64,000 nt of DNA from Pseudoduganella namucuonensis (GCF_900116645.1 NZ_FPBO01000010.1:124001-188000), one strand, 5' to 3'. Positions 1 to 13,519 are shown, numbered from the stretch's first letter. Numbers and translations are program-made. The notes: generated from the letters alone by a model not told the origin.

Positions 1-392
1 AGCGCGACCGACAGGTCGACCACCCGTTGCGGCTCGATGCCCAGCTTGGCGCGCAGGCGCCGCACGTCGTCGGACAGCCCGAAGCCGACCTTCATCGTCA
101 GCTCCGATTCGAGCACGGCCTTCAACGCCGGCAGCGCCGGCGAGGGCGCCGCGCCGATCTGGAACAGGTAGGCCAGCCGGTCGGTGGCCAGCTGGATCAG
201 GTGCGGACCGTCCGAACTCTGCCCCTTGAGGAAGGTGGGCTTGGACTCGGTGTCGAAACCGATCACGTCGGCCGCCAGCAGCGCGGCCTGGGCCTCCTCC
301 ACGTCGGCGGCGGTGCGCACCAGGCGGACGTCGGCCAGCGCGATGCCCAGGTAGGGCGGCAGTTGTGGCGCGTCGTCCGCGGCGGCTTCCAT
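1..392 (-). CDS. 3'-5' exonuclease domain protein (RNase D-like), 3' part cut by the window edge
   Basis: The reading frame opens at 392 and runs off the left edge of the window after about 130 codons. It contains FDTESKPTF, the Exo I motif (Asp-x-Glu, metal-binding carboxylates) of the DEDD exonuclease superfamily, then HLIQLATD, which matches the beta-strand following Exo I, and VGFGLSDD in the position of Exo II, so the fold is that of RNase D-type or DNA pol A-type proofreading domains. Stand-alone proteins of this kind act on structured RNA or DNA 3' ends. Its ATG overlaps the proQ stop (TGATG), so it is translationally coupled to proQ, an RNA chaperone gene. Whether an HRDC domain follows cannot be seen. 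Confidence 0.8.
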   Translation of the reverse strand, partial: MEAAADDAPQLPPYLGIALADVRLVRTAADVEEAQAALLAADVIGFDTESKPTFLKGQSSDGPHLIQLATDRLAYLFQIGAAPSPALPALKAVLESELTMKVGFGLSDDVRRLRAKLGIEPQRVVDLSVA

Positions 393-853
393 CAGCCTTT
401 TTTGGAGAACTTGGCGGTCAGCTGGTTCAGCTTGTCCTGGCGCACGCGGGCGGCCTCCTCGGCGGCGGCGGCCTCGCGTTCGGCCTTCTTGCGGTCGGCC
501 TCCTTCTTCAGGCGCTCCTTGAGCACCTCCTTGGCGTGCTTGCGGTGCACGTCGGTGACCTCGGCGCCGGCCGTGCCGTCCAGGTCGTAGCGCACGGTGG
601 CCTTTTCCATCACGCGCAGGTAGCGCTGCGAGCCGGTGTGGATGCCGAGCGCGGTGCGCATCAGCTTCTTGTCGATGCCGGGGATCTGCGCCATGATCTG
701 CTTGTCGATGCCGATCGACAGCGGCAGGCAATCACGGAATGGGGGGAACTGTTGCTGCAACTGCTTCAACAGGGTGCGGGCGGTCAGCGCCGGCTCGGCC
801 GGGGCGGCCTCGGCTGCCGGAGGCAGGGGGGTAAGGCTAGTGTTCATCGACAT
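392..853 (-). CDS. proQ: ProQ/FinO family RNA chaperone
   Basis: A 153-residue protein with a ProQ/FinO fold at about residues 22-110 (LLKQLQQQFPPF, PLSIGIDKQI, ALGIHTGSQRYL are typical), followed by a Lys/Ala/Glu-rich basic tail (RKHAKEVLKERLKKE onward). Proteins of this family bind structured 3' regions of mRNAs and small RNAs. It is shorter than E. coli ProQ because it has no C-terminal Tudor-like domain, which is common in Betaproteobacteria. I placed the start at the ATG at 853; an in-frame GTG lies directly before it and another ATG at 847, and no clear ribosome binding site decides between them. The next gene, an exonuclease, overlaps its stop codon. Confidence 0.88.
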   Translation of the reverse strand: MSMNTSLTPLPPAAEAAPAEPALTARTLLKQLQQQFPPFRDCLPLSIGIDKQIMAQIPGIDKKLMRTALGIHTGSQRYLRVMEKATVRYDLDGTAGAEVTDVHRKHAKEVLKERLKKEADRKKAEREAAAAEEAARVRQDKLNQLTAKFSKKG

Positions 854-983
854 CACAGGTTAAGCAAACAGCCGCCAGCATATCATGGTGGCAGCGCGCC
901 TGCATTGCTAAATCGGCCATCATGGCAGGCCGGCCATCAATTCAAGGCGTGCGTTCGCGCCCGAAAACGGATATAATTATCGA

Positions 984-1084
984 CTCGCCAAAAGCAGCAC
1001 GGCGGTCATCAGTCAACACAGGAAGTCTCCCGCCCTCCGATTTGCACTGATAAATATTGTCAGCCCGTCAATGCGGGCTTTTTT
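984..1084 (+). ncRNA. candidate small RNA or rpoD leader RNA
   Basis: The 335 bases between proQ and rpoD hold no credible gene. On the plus strand a perfect TATAAT stands at 972-977, with no good -35 at 17 bases but with ATA preceding it, and about 100 bases further on a clear Rho-independent terminator ends at 1084. A transcript starting near 984 would be about 100 nt and would end before rpoD begins. It could be an independent small RNA or an attenuated leader of rpoD. The neighbouring divergent gene encodes an RNA chaperone, which makes the location suggestive but proves nothing. Confidence 0.3.
1062..1084 (+). terminator. Rho-independent terminator upstream of rpoD
   Basis: AGCCCG (1062-1067) pairs with CGGGCT (1074-1079) around a six-base loop and is followed by five more T residues. 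It lies 105 bases before the rpoD start, so any transcript coming from 984 would stop here unless it reads through. Confidence 0.7.
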
Positions 1085-1188
1085 CATTCCGACGAGTTGT
1101 ACCGCCGCTGTCATGGCCCGCCGCCGGCCTGGTGGCATTGTTTACTTCGCGCCGCGACCTTCGGGTCCGTATTGAGAGATATTAAGTA

Positions 1189-3723
<2,535 letters not shown>

Positions 3724-3727
3724 GGAA

Positions 3728-4984
3728 TTATTCGGTGACCATGGAACGGGAGGCTTCGGCCTCCCGTTTCGCTATGCCGGGCAGGGTCACGGTGATGGTG
3801 TTGCTGGGGCCGGTGGCGCAGTTGCAGCTGACCCGCCCGCCCAGCGCCGCCACCCGTTCGCGCAAGGTCAGCACGCCGAACGCCACCAGGCGGTTGCCGT
3901 CCGGCTTCAGGTTGGCGCCGTTGTGGCTGAGGGTGACGCGCAGGCCCTCGTCGCCGTGCTCGAGCGTGAGGTCGACCCGGCCGGCGTCGGCGTAGGCGGC
4001 GATGTGCGACATGCCCTCCTGGATCAGCCGGAAGATGGCCCAGGTCTCGCGCGGCGTCAGGTGCTCGTGCGCGTCCCCGTCCGGCAGGTGCAGCTGGCAG
4101 ACGATGCCGCTGCGGCGCTCCAGTTGTTTCAGCAGCCATTCCACCGCCGCCGGCAGGCCCAGTTCCAAGGTGAGTGGATGCAGATCGTTGATCAGGCCGC
4201 GGACGGCGGCGATCGAGTCGTCCAGCGTGGCCAGGTTGCGCCCGGCGTGCGCGTGCAGGCGCGGGTGGCGCGCGGCCGAGTGCGCGTGCAGCATGGCCGC
4301 GTCCAGCTTGAGCGCCATCAGGTTCTGCCCCAGCGTGTCGTGGGCGTGCTGCGCCAGGCGGCGGCGCTCGTCCTCGCGCACGGTCTCCTGGTGGTCGCTC
4401 AGCTCGCGCAACTGGCGCAGCAGCGATTGCAGCGCCTCGTCGGCGCGCATGCGGTCGGTGACGTCGATGCACATGCCGATCAGCAGCGCGGGCTTGCCGT
4501 CGCGGTCGTACATGGGCCGCTTGTAGGTCTGCAGGCGGCGGTTCTCCCGCAGGCCCGCGTGCCACAGCCATTCCTCCTCCATCCACGTCTCGCGCGAGGC
4601 GAAACAGGCGCGGTCCGCCGCCAGGAAGGCCTCCATCTGTTCGGGCGGGTAGTGCGCGCTGCCGCGCGTGCCCGACAGCTTGGCGAAGGCCACGCCGAAG
4701 ATCTCCTCGCAGGCCTCGTTCATCATGACGATGCGCGAATCCGGGTCCTTCAGGAACAGCGCCACCGGCAGCATGGAAACGATGGCCTGCAGCTGGTCTT
4801 CACTGCCGGCCAGCCTGGCGTTGTCGGCGCGCGCCTCGGCCAGCGCCTGGCGCAGCGCCTCGCACTCGGCTTGCGACGCCTCCAGCCGCGCCGCCCCGTC
4901 ACGCCGCGCGCGCGCGGCCGTCCGCCAGGCGCACACCGCGCCGGCCGACCCCGCGCCAAAGAGAATAATAAGCATTATCATCAT
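3728..4984 (-). CDS. PAS domain sensor histidine kinase, NarX/HisKA_3 type, with degenerate ATPase domain
   Basis: A 418-residue protein with an N-terminal hydrophobic segment (residues 2-20), a coiled linker, a PAS domain at about 62-180 (LPVALFLKDPDSRIVMMNEA) and a HisKA_3 dimerisation domain at 200-270 with the phospho-acceptor H215 in LAQHAHDTLGQ. The HATPase_c region follows to about residue 400. It is unusual: where the family has the N-box Asn there is His327 (EGMSHIAAYA), and where the G1 box has Asp-x-Gly there is HNG at 354-356. The end (FGVLTLRERVAALGG) is normal. These Asn and Asp residues bind Mg-ATP, so catalysis may be weak or lost. No response regulator gene is adjacent. The start could also be the ATG at 4981 or 4975. 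Confidence 0.85.
   Translation of the reverse strand: MMIMLIILFGAGSAGAVCAWRTAARARRDGAARLEASQAECEALRQALAEARADNARLAGSEDQLQAIVSMLPVALFLKDPDSRIVMMNEACEEIFGVAFAKLSGTRGSAHYPPEQMEAFLAADRACFASRETWMEEEWLWHAGLRENRRLQTYKRPMYDRDGKPALLIGMCIDVTDRMRADEALQSLLRQLRELSDHQETVREDERRRLAQHAHDTLGQNLMALKLDAAMLHAHSAARHPRLHAHAGRNLATLDDSIAAVRGLINDLHPLTLELGLPAAVEWLLKQLERRSGIVCQLHLPDGDAHEHLTPRETWAIFRLIQEGMSHIAAYADAGRVDLTLEHGDEGLRVTLSHNGANLKPDGNRLVAFGVLTLRERVAALGGRVSCNCATGPSNTITVTLPGIAKREAEASRSMVTE
3745..3768. terminator. Strong UUCG hairpin, likely rpoD terminator, inside the kinase 3' end
   Basis: AACGGGAGGC (3745-3754), TTCG loop (3755-3758) and GCCTCCCGTT (3759-3768) make a perfect 10-bp stem closed by a UUCG tetraloop. 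It starts 21 bases after the rpoD stop and is entirely within the last codons of the opposing kinase gene. The T tract that follows on the plus strand is short (GTTTC), so efficiency is uncertain. Confidence 0.6.
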
Positions 4985-5236
4985 GAGGTCGGATTGTAAC
5001 TGTAGTTTTACTATTCAGGCATCTTATTCTATAGCACATATCCAAGTGAAAGTGACATATGGAAAGGCGTACCGACCAGCCCGGCCAGGGGCTGTTGCCG
5101 ACGCGGCGGCGATGAGACAGTAGCGTCCGGACTTTCTTGACAACAGGCAACGGCGGCGGGACCACGAAAAACGGCCCCGCCTTTCGTGCGTCCCCGTTGT
5201 CCGGAATCGCGTCATCCATATATGGGAGTGTTAACA

Positions 5237-8062
5237 ATGAAGGTCGAACTTTCACGCCGATCGTTCCTCAAGGCGGGAATGGTCGCGGGCGTGGCCGTGT
5301 ACGTCGCCCCGCTGGGCGGCAAGGCGTTTGCCGCCCTGTTTGAAGAGAAAATCCTGACGCCGGTGGCGTGGGATCCGAAAAACGGCCAGGCCAGGGTGCG
5401 CATCGACGGCCTGTCCAAGGTCACCGGCGCCAAGGTGTTCGCGCGCGACATCCGCGCCAAGGACATGCCGCACTGGCCCCGGCAGCAGGCGCACGCCTTC
5501 ATCCTGCGCGCCACCCGCGCCGACCTGGCCTACGCCGGCCTGGACCTGTCGCCGCTGGGCGAGGAGCTGAAGCCGGACCGCCTGGTCACCGCCGCCGACC
5601 TGGAGCGCGACGGCGTCGCCTTCCCCGGCTTCTACGGCGCCGACATGCTGCTGCCCGAGGGCAAGGGCGCGGCCTACCTGGGCCACGCGGTGGCCATCCT
5701 GGTCTACCACGACTTCGCGCGCTACCGTTTCGCCAAGGACAAGCTGCAGTTCCGGGACGGCGTGGTGCGCTACGGCGCGCCCGTGGCGCCGCTGGAGCGC
5801 GACCCGTGGGGCAGCTTCCGTTTCGTGCGCGTGGGCGGCGCCACCCCGGCCGACGACGACAAGTTCTCCAGCCTGACCAACGCGCCGGTGTTCCCCAGCA
5901 TGATGCGCAAGCAGCGGCCGGTGTGGCCGGACGGCGTCGAGCACGGCAAGCTGGGCGAGCAGGGCATGTTCCACGCCAACCGGATCAAGGCCGAGCTGGA
6001 CAACCCGCCGGCCGACTGGCTGGTGCTGGAGCGCAACTACAAGACGCAATCGTCCGACACCGCCGCGCTGGAGCCGGACAACGCCAACTGCTGGTACGAC
6101 GCCGACAAGCAGGCGCTGCACATGGTGATCGCCACCCAGGGCCCGCAGGAGGTCATCGACAGCGCCATCGAGATGATGAGGAAGGCCAAATTCCCGGTCA
6201 AGCAGCTGTTCGTGCACCCGTGCTACACGGTGGGCTACGGCTCCAAGGACCACTACAACTTCCCGTTCTATGGCCTGGCGGCGGCGCTGTACGGCGATGG
6301 CCTGCCGGTGCGGCTGGCCAACGACCGCTACGAGCAATTCCAGACCGCCATCAAGCGCCACGCCTTCGACATGAGGTACCGCATCGCTGTGGACCGCAAG
6401 ACCGGCATGATGCAGTCCTTCGCCGGCCACTTCGAGGGCAACGGCGGCGGGCGCAGCAACTTTTCGCCGTCGGTGGTGATGGTGGCGGCCACGGCCGCGC
6501 AATCGATCTACTACTTCCCGAAGAACGACTTCGCGGCGGTGGCGGTCGCCTCGCGCGCGGTGGACGCCGGCTCGGCGCGCGGCTACGGCACACTGCAGAG
6601 CATGGCCGCCACCGAGATGATGGTGGACGAGTTCGCCGAACAGCTGAAGCTGGACCCGATCGAATTCCGCCTGCGCAACGCGCTGCGTTCGGGCATGAAG
6701 AACAGCCAGGGCGCCATTCCCGCCGGCGCCATCCGCGTCGACGAGGTGCTGCGCAAGGCCCAGGCGCATCCGCTGTGGAGCGGCCGGGCCGACAGGAAGG
6801 CCGCCTTCGAGGGCGCCCACCCCGGCAAGCGCTACGGCGTGGGCTTCGCCTGCACGCAGAAGGACTTCGGCACCGGCGCGGAAAGCTCGCTGGCGCGCAT
6901 CGAGATCGACGCCGCCGGCAAGATCCGCGTCTGGCACAGCGGCACCGAGATCGGCACCGGCATGTCCACCTCGCAGGCCATCGCCTGCGCCAAGTGGCTG
7001 CACCGCCCGGCCGACGAGATCCTCACCGCCGTCACCGAGTGGGACGACCTGCCCGTGGTGGCCACGGGCGACCCCTACATCATGAGCCAGGCCGAGCAGG
7101 ACAAGCTGTCGGCCAACCCGCGCTGGTCGCCGACCTATTGCTCGCCCGCCAGCGCCACCAACTCGGCCTATTACTACACGCACAGCACGCGCGAGGCGGC
7201 CCGCGTGATCTTCATGCACGGCCTGTGGCCGGCCGCGACGGCGATCTGGAGCCAGGGCGTGGCCGGCGGCCAGGCGGCGTCGCTGGTGGTCCGCGTGGAG
7301 GACGCGCGCTGGGTGGACGGCAAGCTGTCCGCCGGCGGCCTGGAGGCGCTGCCCTACGAGACCATCGTCGAGAAGGCGCACGAGCTGGGCCTGGTGACGG
7401 GCGCGGCGGTGCACGTGTTCAACCGCTGGGCCTGGAGCGAGGCGGACTGGGAAATCGGCGGCGCCAATGTGCGCCTGCCGGTCGACGGCCTGTCGCTGCG
7501 CTACGGCGACGGCGCGGGCGCGGCCAGGAAGGCGCAAGCGAAGACGCCGGGCGGCTACCACGTGCTGGACCGCAAGAAGGCCTACATGCCCGCCACCCAG
7601 CGCAACGGCGCCATGGTGACCTACTACAGCTGCGTCGGCACGCTGGTGGAGCTGGCCGTGCACGAGGGCAGCGGCAAGGTGGAGCTGTTGTCGCACCATT
7701 CCATCATGGAGTGCGGCAACATGCTGTCGCCGCAACTGGTGTCCAGCCAGTTGCAGGGCGGGCTGGCCATGGGCATCGGCCACGCGCTGATGGAACAGCT
7801 GCCGCTGTACGAGGATGGGCCAGGCAACGGCACCTGGAACTTCAACCGCTACCACCTGCCGCGCGCGGCGGACGTGGCGGTGTGGCGGCAGACCGCCGAG
7901 GTCCTGCCGCCCGTCACCGAGACCGATCCCCCGAAAGGCATCGCCGAGGTGGTGATGATTCCCGTCGTCGGCGCCATCGTCAACGGCATCGCCCACGCCA
8001 TCGGCCATCGATTCACCGAACTGCCGGTGACCCCGCAACGTATCCAGGAGGTGCTGGCATGA
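5237..8062 (+). CDS. Periplasmic molybdopterin-dependent oxidoreductase large subunit (isoquinoline 1-oxidoreductase beta / aldehyde dehydrogenase type)
   Basis: A 941-residue member of the xanthine dehydrogenase superfamily. The N-terminus carries a twin-arginine export signal (SRRSFLKAG, residues 6-14, then a hydrophobic stretch ending near AFA), so the enzyme works in the periplasm. Molybdopterin-binding repeats follow, including DAGSARGYGTLQSMAATE, and a C-terminal PKGIAEVVMIPVVGAIVNG supplies the conserved catalytic glutamate E904. The start at 5237 is chosen because GGGAG lies eight bases upstream. It overlaps the [2Fe-2S] subunit by ATGA and is followed by a cytochrome c, the layout of IorBA and AldFGH-type complexes that oxidise N-heterocycles or aldehydes and pass electrons to the respiratory chain. 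The substrate cannot be read from the sequence. Confidence 0.85.
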   Translation: MKVELSRRSFLKAGMVAGVAVYVAPLGGKAFAALFEEKILTPVAWDPKNGQARVRIDGLSKVTGAKVFARDIRAKDMPHWPRQQAHAFILRATRADLAYAGLDLSPLGEELKPDRLVTAADLERDGVAFPGFYGADMLLPEGKGAAYLGHAVAILVYHDFARYRFAKDKLQFRDGVVRYGAPVAPLERDPWGSFRFVRVGGATPADDDKFSSLTNAPVFPSMMRKQRPVWPDGVEHGKLGEQGMFHANRIKAELDNPPADWLVLERNYKTQSSDTAALEPDNANCWYDADKQALHMVIATQGPQEVIDSAIEMMRKAKFPVKQLFVHPCYTVGYGSKDHYNFPFYGLAAALYGDGLPVRLANDRYEQFQTAIKRHAFDMRYRIAVDRKTGMMQSFAGHFEGNGGGRSNFSPSVVMVAATAAQSIYYFPKNDFAAVAVASRAVDAGSARGYGTLQSMAATEMMVDEFAEQLKLDPIEFRLRNALRSGMKNSQGAIPAGAIRVDEVLRKAQAHPLWSGRADRKAAFEGAHPGKRYGVGFACTQKDFGTGAESSLARIEIDAAGKIRVWHSGTEIGTGMSTSQAIACAKWLHRPADEILTAVTEWDDLPVVATGDPYIMSQAEQDKLSANPRWSPTYCSPASATNSAYYYTHSTREAARVIFMHGLWPAATAIWSQGVAGGQAASLVVRVEDARWVDGKLSAGGLEALPYETIVEKAHELGLVTGAAVHVFNRWAWSEADWEIGGANVRLPVDGLSLRYGDGAGAARKAQAKTPGGYHVLDRKKAYMPATQRNGAMVTYYSCVGTLVELAVHEGSGKVELLSHHSIMECGNMLSPQLVSSQLQGGLAMGIGHALMEQLPLYEDGPGNGTWNFNRYHLPRAADVAVWRQTAEVLPPVTETDPPKGIAEVVMIPVVGAIVNGIAHAIGHRFTELPVTPQRIQEVLA

Positions 8063-8610
8063 GCATCGTCACCAAACCCATCACTTTACATTTGAACGGC
8101 AAGACCGTCGGCCCGGTCCCCGCCCCCGAGGGCATCATGATGGTCGATTTCCTGCATGAATACCTGGACCTGACCGGCTCGCGGCTGGGCTGCGGCCAGG
8201 GCGTGTGCCACGCCTGTGTGGTCATCCTGGACAAGCCGGACGGCACCAGCGAGGAGGTGCGTTCCTGCATCACCGGCGCGCACTACTTCGAAGGCAGGAA
8301 GGTGCGCACGGTGGAGGGCCACGCGCAGCGCAACGAGAAGGGCGAAGTGACCGCGCTGGCGCCCATCCAGCAAAAATTCCTCGAGCATTTCAGCTTCCAG
8401 TGCGGCTACTGCACGCCGGGCTTCGTCAACGCCGCCATCGTGCTGCTGGAACGCCTGAAGCGCCAGCCCGTCGCCAGGGAGCAGGTGGAGGAGACCATCA
8501 CGGCCGCGCTGAACAGCCACATCTGCCGCTGCACCGGCTACGTGCGCTACTACGAGGCCGTGAAGGAAGTGGTGCTCACCACGCCGGGCCTGGTGAAGGA
8601 GGGCAAATGA
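8059..8610 (+). CDS. [2Fe-2S] subunit of the molybdenum hydroxylase (IorA type)
   Basis: 183 residues with two [2Fe-2S] clusters in the usual order. The plant-ferredoxin-type cluster uses C45, C50, C53 and C70 (LGCGQGVCHACVV, then RSC), and the second, all-helical cluster uses C115, C118, C156 and C158 (QCGYCTPGF, HICRCTGY). It carries electrons from the molybdenum site to the cytochrome. There is no signal peptide of its own, so it is probably folded and exported with the Tat-signal-bearing large subunit. It overlaps both neighbours by four bases, which fits equimolar synthesis of the three proteins. Confidence 0.92.
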   Translation: MSIVTKPITLHLNGKTVGPVPAPEGIMMVDFLHEYLDLTGSRLGCGQGVCHACVVILDKPDGTSEEVRSCITGAHYFEGRKVRTVEGHAQRNEKGEVTALAPIQQKFLEHFSFQCGYCTPGFVNAAIVLLERLKRQPVAREQVEETITAALNSHICRCTGYVRYYEAVKEVVLTTPGLVKEGK

Positions 8611-9872
8611 TGAAGCGCACCTACCTGGCCGGCGGCGCCGTTTTGGGATTGAGCGCGGCGGCGGCCATGCTGCTGGCCGGTTGCGGCGGTGGCGGCGGCA
8701 GCGGCGCCACGGCGCCCGCGGCCGGCAACAAGGAAATGGTCGAGCGCGGCCGCTACCTGGCCAGGGCGGCCGACTGCGCCGCCTGCCACACCACGCCCTC
8801 CGGCGCAACCTACGCGGGCGGCGTGGAACTGGCTTCGCCCTATGGCAAGTTCTACGGCACCAACATCACGCCGCACAAGGAGCACGGCATCGGCAAGTGG
8901 AGCGCGGACGAGTTCCACAAGGCGCTGCGCGACGGCGTCACGCCGGACAAGCACCTGTACCCGGCCATGCCGTACACCTCCTACCGCTCGCTGACACGCG
9001 CCGACAGCGACGCGCTGTACGCCTACTTCATGCAGCTGAAGCCGGCCGCCGTGAAGAACCGCGAGCCGGACTTGAAGTTCCCGTACAACATGCGCTTCGG
9101 CATGATGTTCTGGAACGGGATCTTCCTCGAGGATGAACTGACGGACGCGTCGCGCGGCTCGTCGGCCGAGTGGAAGCGCGGCCGCTACCTGGTCAACACG
9201 CTGGGACACTGCGCGGAATGCCACACGCCGCGCGGCGCGCTGGGCCAGATGGACCTGTCGCGCACGCTGACGGGCAACCGCATGGCGCGCATCGGCGCCA
9301 CCGACATCACGCCGGCCGGCCTGGCCGCCGCGGGATGGACCGCCGACGACCTCGGCGCCTTCCTGCGGACCGGCGTGGCGCCGCAGGGTTCGGCGACGGG
9401 CGAGATGTTCGAGGTGGTGCATCTGAGCTCGCAGCACCTGGCGCGGGCCGACGTGAAGGCCATGACCACTTACCTGATGGGCGACAAGCCGCTGCCGCCG
9501 GCCGCGCTCAAGCCCGTGGCGCTGGCGGGAGCCGACATCGACGCCGGCCGCCGCACCTACATCGCCGTGTGCGCCGGCTGCCACGGCGCGGAGGGGCAGG
9601 GCAAGCCGCACGTGGCGGTGCCGCTGAAGGGCAACTCCAGCGTCCGCAACGCGGACCCGCACAACCTGGTCGCCGTGACGCTCGACGGCATCAAGGCGCA
9701 GCACTTCGGCGAGAAGGAAAGCATGCAGGAGATGCCCGGCTTCGCGAAGCTGAGCGACAAGGAAGTGGCGGACCTGTCGAACTACATGCGTGGCGGCTGG
9801 GGCGGTGTTTCGGCCAAGGTCACCGAGGCGCAGGTGCAAGCCATACGCGCCGAGGGCGGGTCGCATCATTGA
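8607..9872 (+). CDS. Tri-haem cytochrome c lipoprotein, electron acceptor of the molybdenum hydroxylase
   Basis: 421 residues. A lipoprotein signal peptide ends in LLAGCGGGGG (lipobox LAGC), so the protein is anchored in a membrane facing the periplasm. Three c-type haem sites are visible: CAACH from residue 57, CAECH from 202 and CAGCH from 322. This matches the three-haem subunit of membrane-bound alcohol and aldehyde dehydrogenases, which hands electrons to ubiquinone or a terminal oxidase. It is the last gene of the three-gene operon; the start overlaps the previous stop (ATGA), with a second ATG directly after it. No obvious terminator follows. Confidence 0.9.
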   Translation: MMKRTYLAGGAVLGLSAAAAMLLAGCGGGGGSGATAPAAGNKEMVERGRYLARAADCAACHTTPSGATYAGGVELASPYGKFYGTNITPHKEHGIGKWSADEFHKALRDGVTPDKHLYPAMPYTSYRSLTRADSDALYAYFMQLKPAAVKNREPDLKFPYNMRFGMMFWNGIFLEDELTDASRGSSAEWKRGRYLVNTLGHCAECHTPRGALGQMDLSRTLTGNRMARIGATDITPAGLAAAGWTADDLGAFLRTGVAPQGSATGEMFEVVHLSSQHLARADVKAMTTYLMGDKPLPPAALKPVALAGADIDAGRRTYIAVCAGCHGAEGQGKPHVAVPLKGNSSVRNADPHNLVAVTLDGIKAQHFGEKESMQEMPGFAKLSDKEVADLSNYMRGGWGGVSAKVTEAQVQAIRAEGGSHH

Positions 9873-10176
9873 CGGGGGCTTCGGGCGGGGCGCGGCAGGG
9901 GGACGGCCCGCGCTCCGGCGCGACCGGCCGCGACCCATCGCAGCCCGTCGCAGCCGTCGCAGCCGTCGTAGCCCGGCTTGCCGCGCTGGTAGTTGAGGAT
10001 ACGCTGGTTGCCAACGCCGGTCACGTGCTGGTCGGTGCCGCTGTGGATCATCGCGAGGGCGCGCGCGCGTTTGCGCCCGGTCAGGTGGAACGAATGTATG
10101 GCCGGCTAGCTGGCCTGCTCCACGCGCAATGGTAAAATCAGATGGCGCCCTGTCATCCGGATGGATAGTTCCAGAT
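9873..10176. other. Intergenic stretch with a short tandem repeat and no supported gene
   Basis: Between the cytochrome gene and the MNT antitoxin. A nine-base unit CAGCCGTCG is repeated about three times at 9941-9969. A minus-strand frame over it would encode PGYDGCDGCDG, but it has no ribosome binding site and runs into the cytochrome gene, so I do not call it. TAAAAT at 10132-10137 could be a -10 for the MNT gene. Confidence 0.5.
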
Positions 10177-10467
10177 ATGAAGCCCTCTGCCGCTCTTCAA
10201 ACCCATCGAGATGCGATCCGCCGGATCGTCGAAGGGCACCGTGCGCGTAATCCCCGCGTGTTCGGCTCAGTCGTTCAAGGCCGCGATACGGAAGAGAGCG
10301 ACCTGGATATCCTGGTTGACCCAACACCAGAGACCACGCTGTTCGATATTGGCGCCATCCGGCACGAGTTGCTGCAGTTGCTTGGTGTTCCGGTCGATGT
10401 GCTGACCCCCAAGGCCTTGCCTGAAAAATTCCGTGCGGCGGTGCTGGCTGAAGCAGTCGCGGTATGA
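10177..10467 (+). CDS. mntA: MNT-type nucleotidyltransferase antitoxin
   Basis: A 96-residue minimal nucleotidyltransferase. The active site is complete: GSVVQGRDTEESDLDILVD (G30, S31, with D42 and D44 as metal ligands) and a third acidic residue at D74 (PVDVLT). In intact systems the MntA antitoxin adds AMP to a HEPN (DUF86) toxin and silences it. The start at 10177 gives the normal family length; an upstream in-frame ATG at 10129 would add 16 residues that do not look like the family. The partner toxin gene, which would overlap by ATGA, is destroyed (next entry), so this is an orphan antitoxin. Confidence 0.85.
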   Translation: MKPSAALQTHRDAIRRIVEGHRARNPRVFGSVVQGRDTEESDLDILVDPTPETTLFDIGAIRHELLQLLGVPVDVLTPKALPEKFRAAVLAEAVAV

Positions 10468-10517
10468 GCAAAGACTAGCAGCCCCTTGCCGACTACCTGG
10501 CGCACATGCTGCAGGCA
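10464..10517 (+). pseudogene. Remnant of the HEPN (DUF86) toxin gene partnered with the MNT antitoxin
   Basis: Starting at the ATG that overlaps the antitoxin stop, the frame reads MSKD, stop, QPLADYLAHMLQA and then loses all similarity in the ppc terminator hairpin. HEPN toxins of this family typically open with MSK-x(2)-QRLxDYLxHILEAI, so the first 18 codons are recognisable, with a TAG at codon 5 and everything beyond codon 18 (including the RX4HXY active site) deleted. Only the start of the toxin remains. Confidence 0.75.
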
Positions 10518-10519
10518 GG

Positions 10520-10541
10520 GGCGGCCCCTTGCAGGGCCGCC
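10520..10541 (-). terminator. Hairpin downstream of ppc
   Basis: GGCGGCCC (10520-10527) pairs with GGGCCGCC (10534-10541) just past the ppc stop. On the minus strand no T tract follows, so this may be a transcript-end stabiliser rather than a full intrinsic terminator. It also marks the point where the HEPN remnant ends. Confidence 0.45.
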
Positions 10542-10549
10542 AATCCGAC

Positions 10550-13375
<2,826 letters not shown>

Positions 13376-13519
13376 GATGTATAAGCCGCAAAGTATGGTG
13401 GATAACGAGGATAGTCGCCGGTTTGTGGCCGCCGGCCCGGTTCCGCGCGACGGCGCGCATGATAAAATTTGTGACCTTGCACACGCACTAATTTACGACA
13501 AACAGCGAAAGAACAGGTT

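Noticed and set aside
5216..5225. CCATATATGG palindrome just before the molybdenum hydroxylase gene as an operator
   Set aside because: It overlaps the ribosome binding site and is a single short AT palindrome without a second copy nearby; too little to call a regulatory site.
9866..10051. A minus-strand peptide frame with a PGYDGCDGCDG Cys/Gly repeat, which could look like a peptide natural product precursor
   Set aside because: The repeat comes from a nine-base tandem DNA repeat, there is no ribosome binding site, the tail reads into the cytochrome gene, and no modification enzyme is near.
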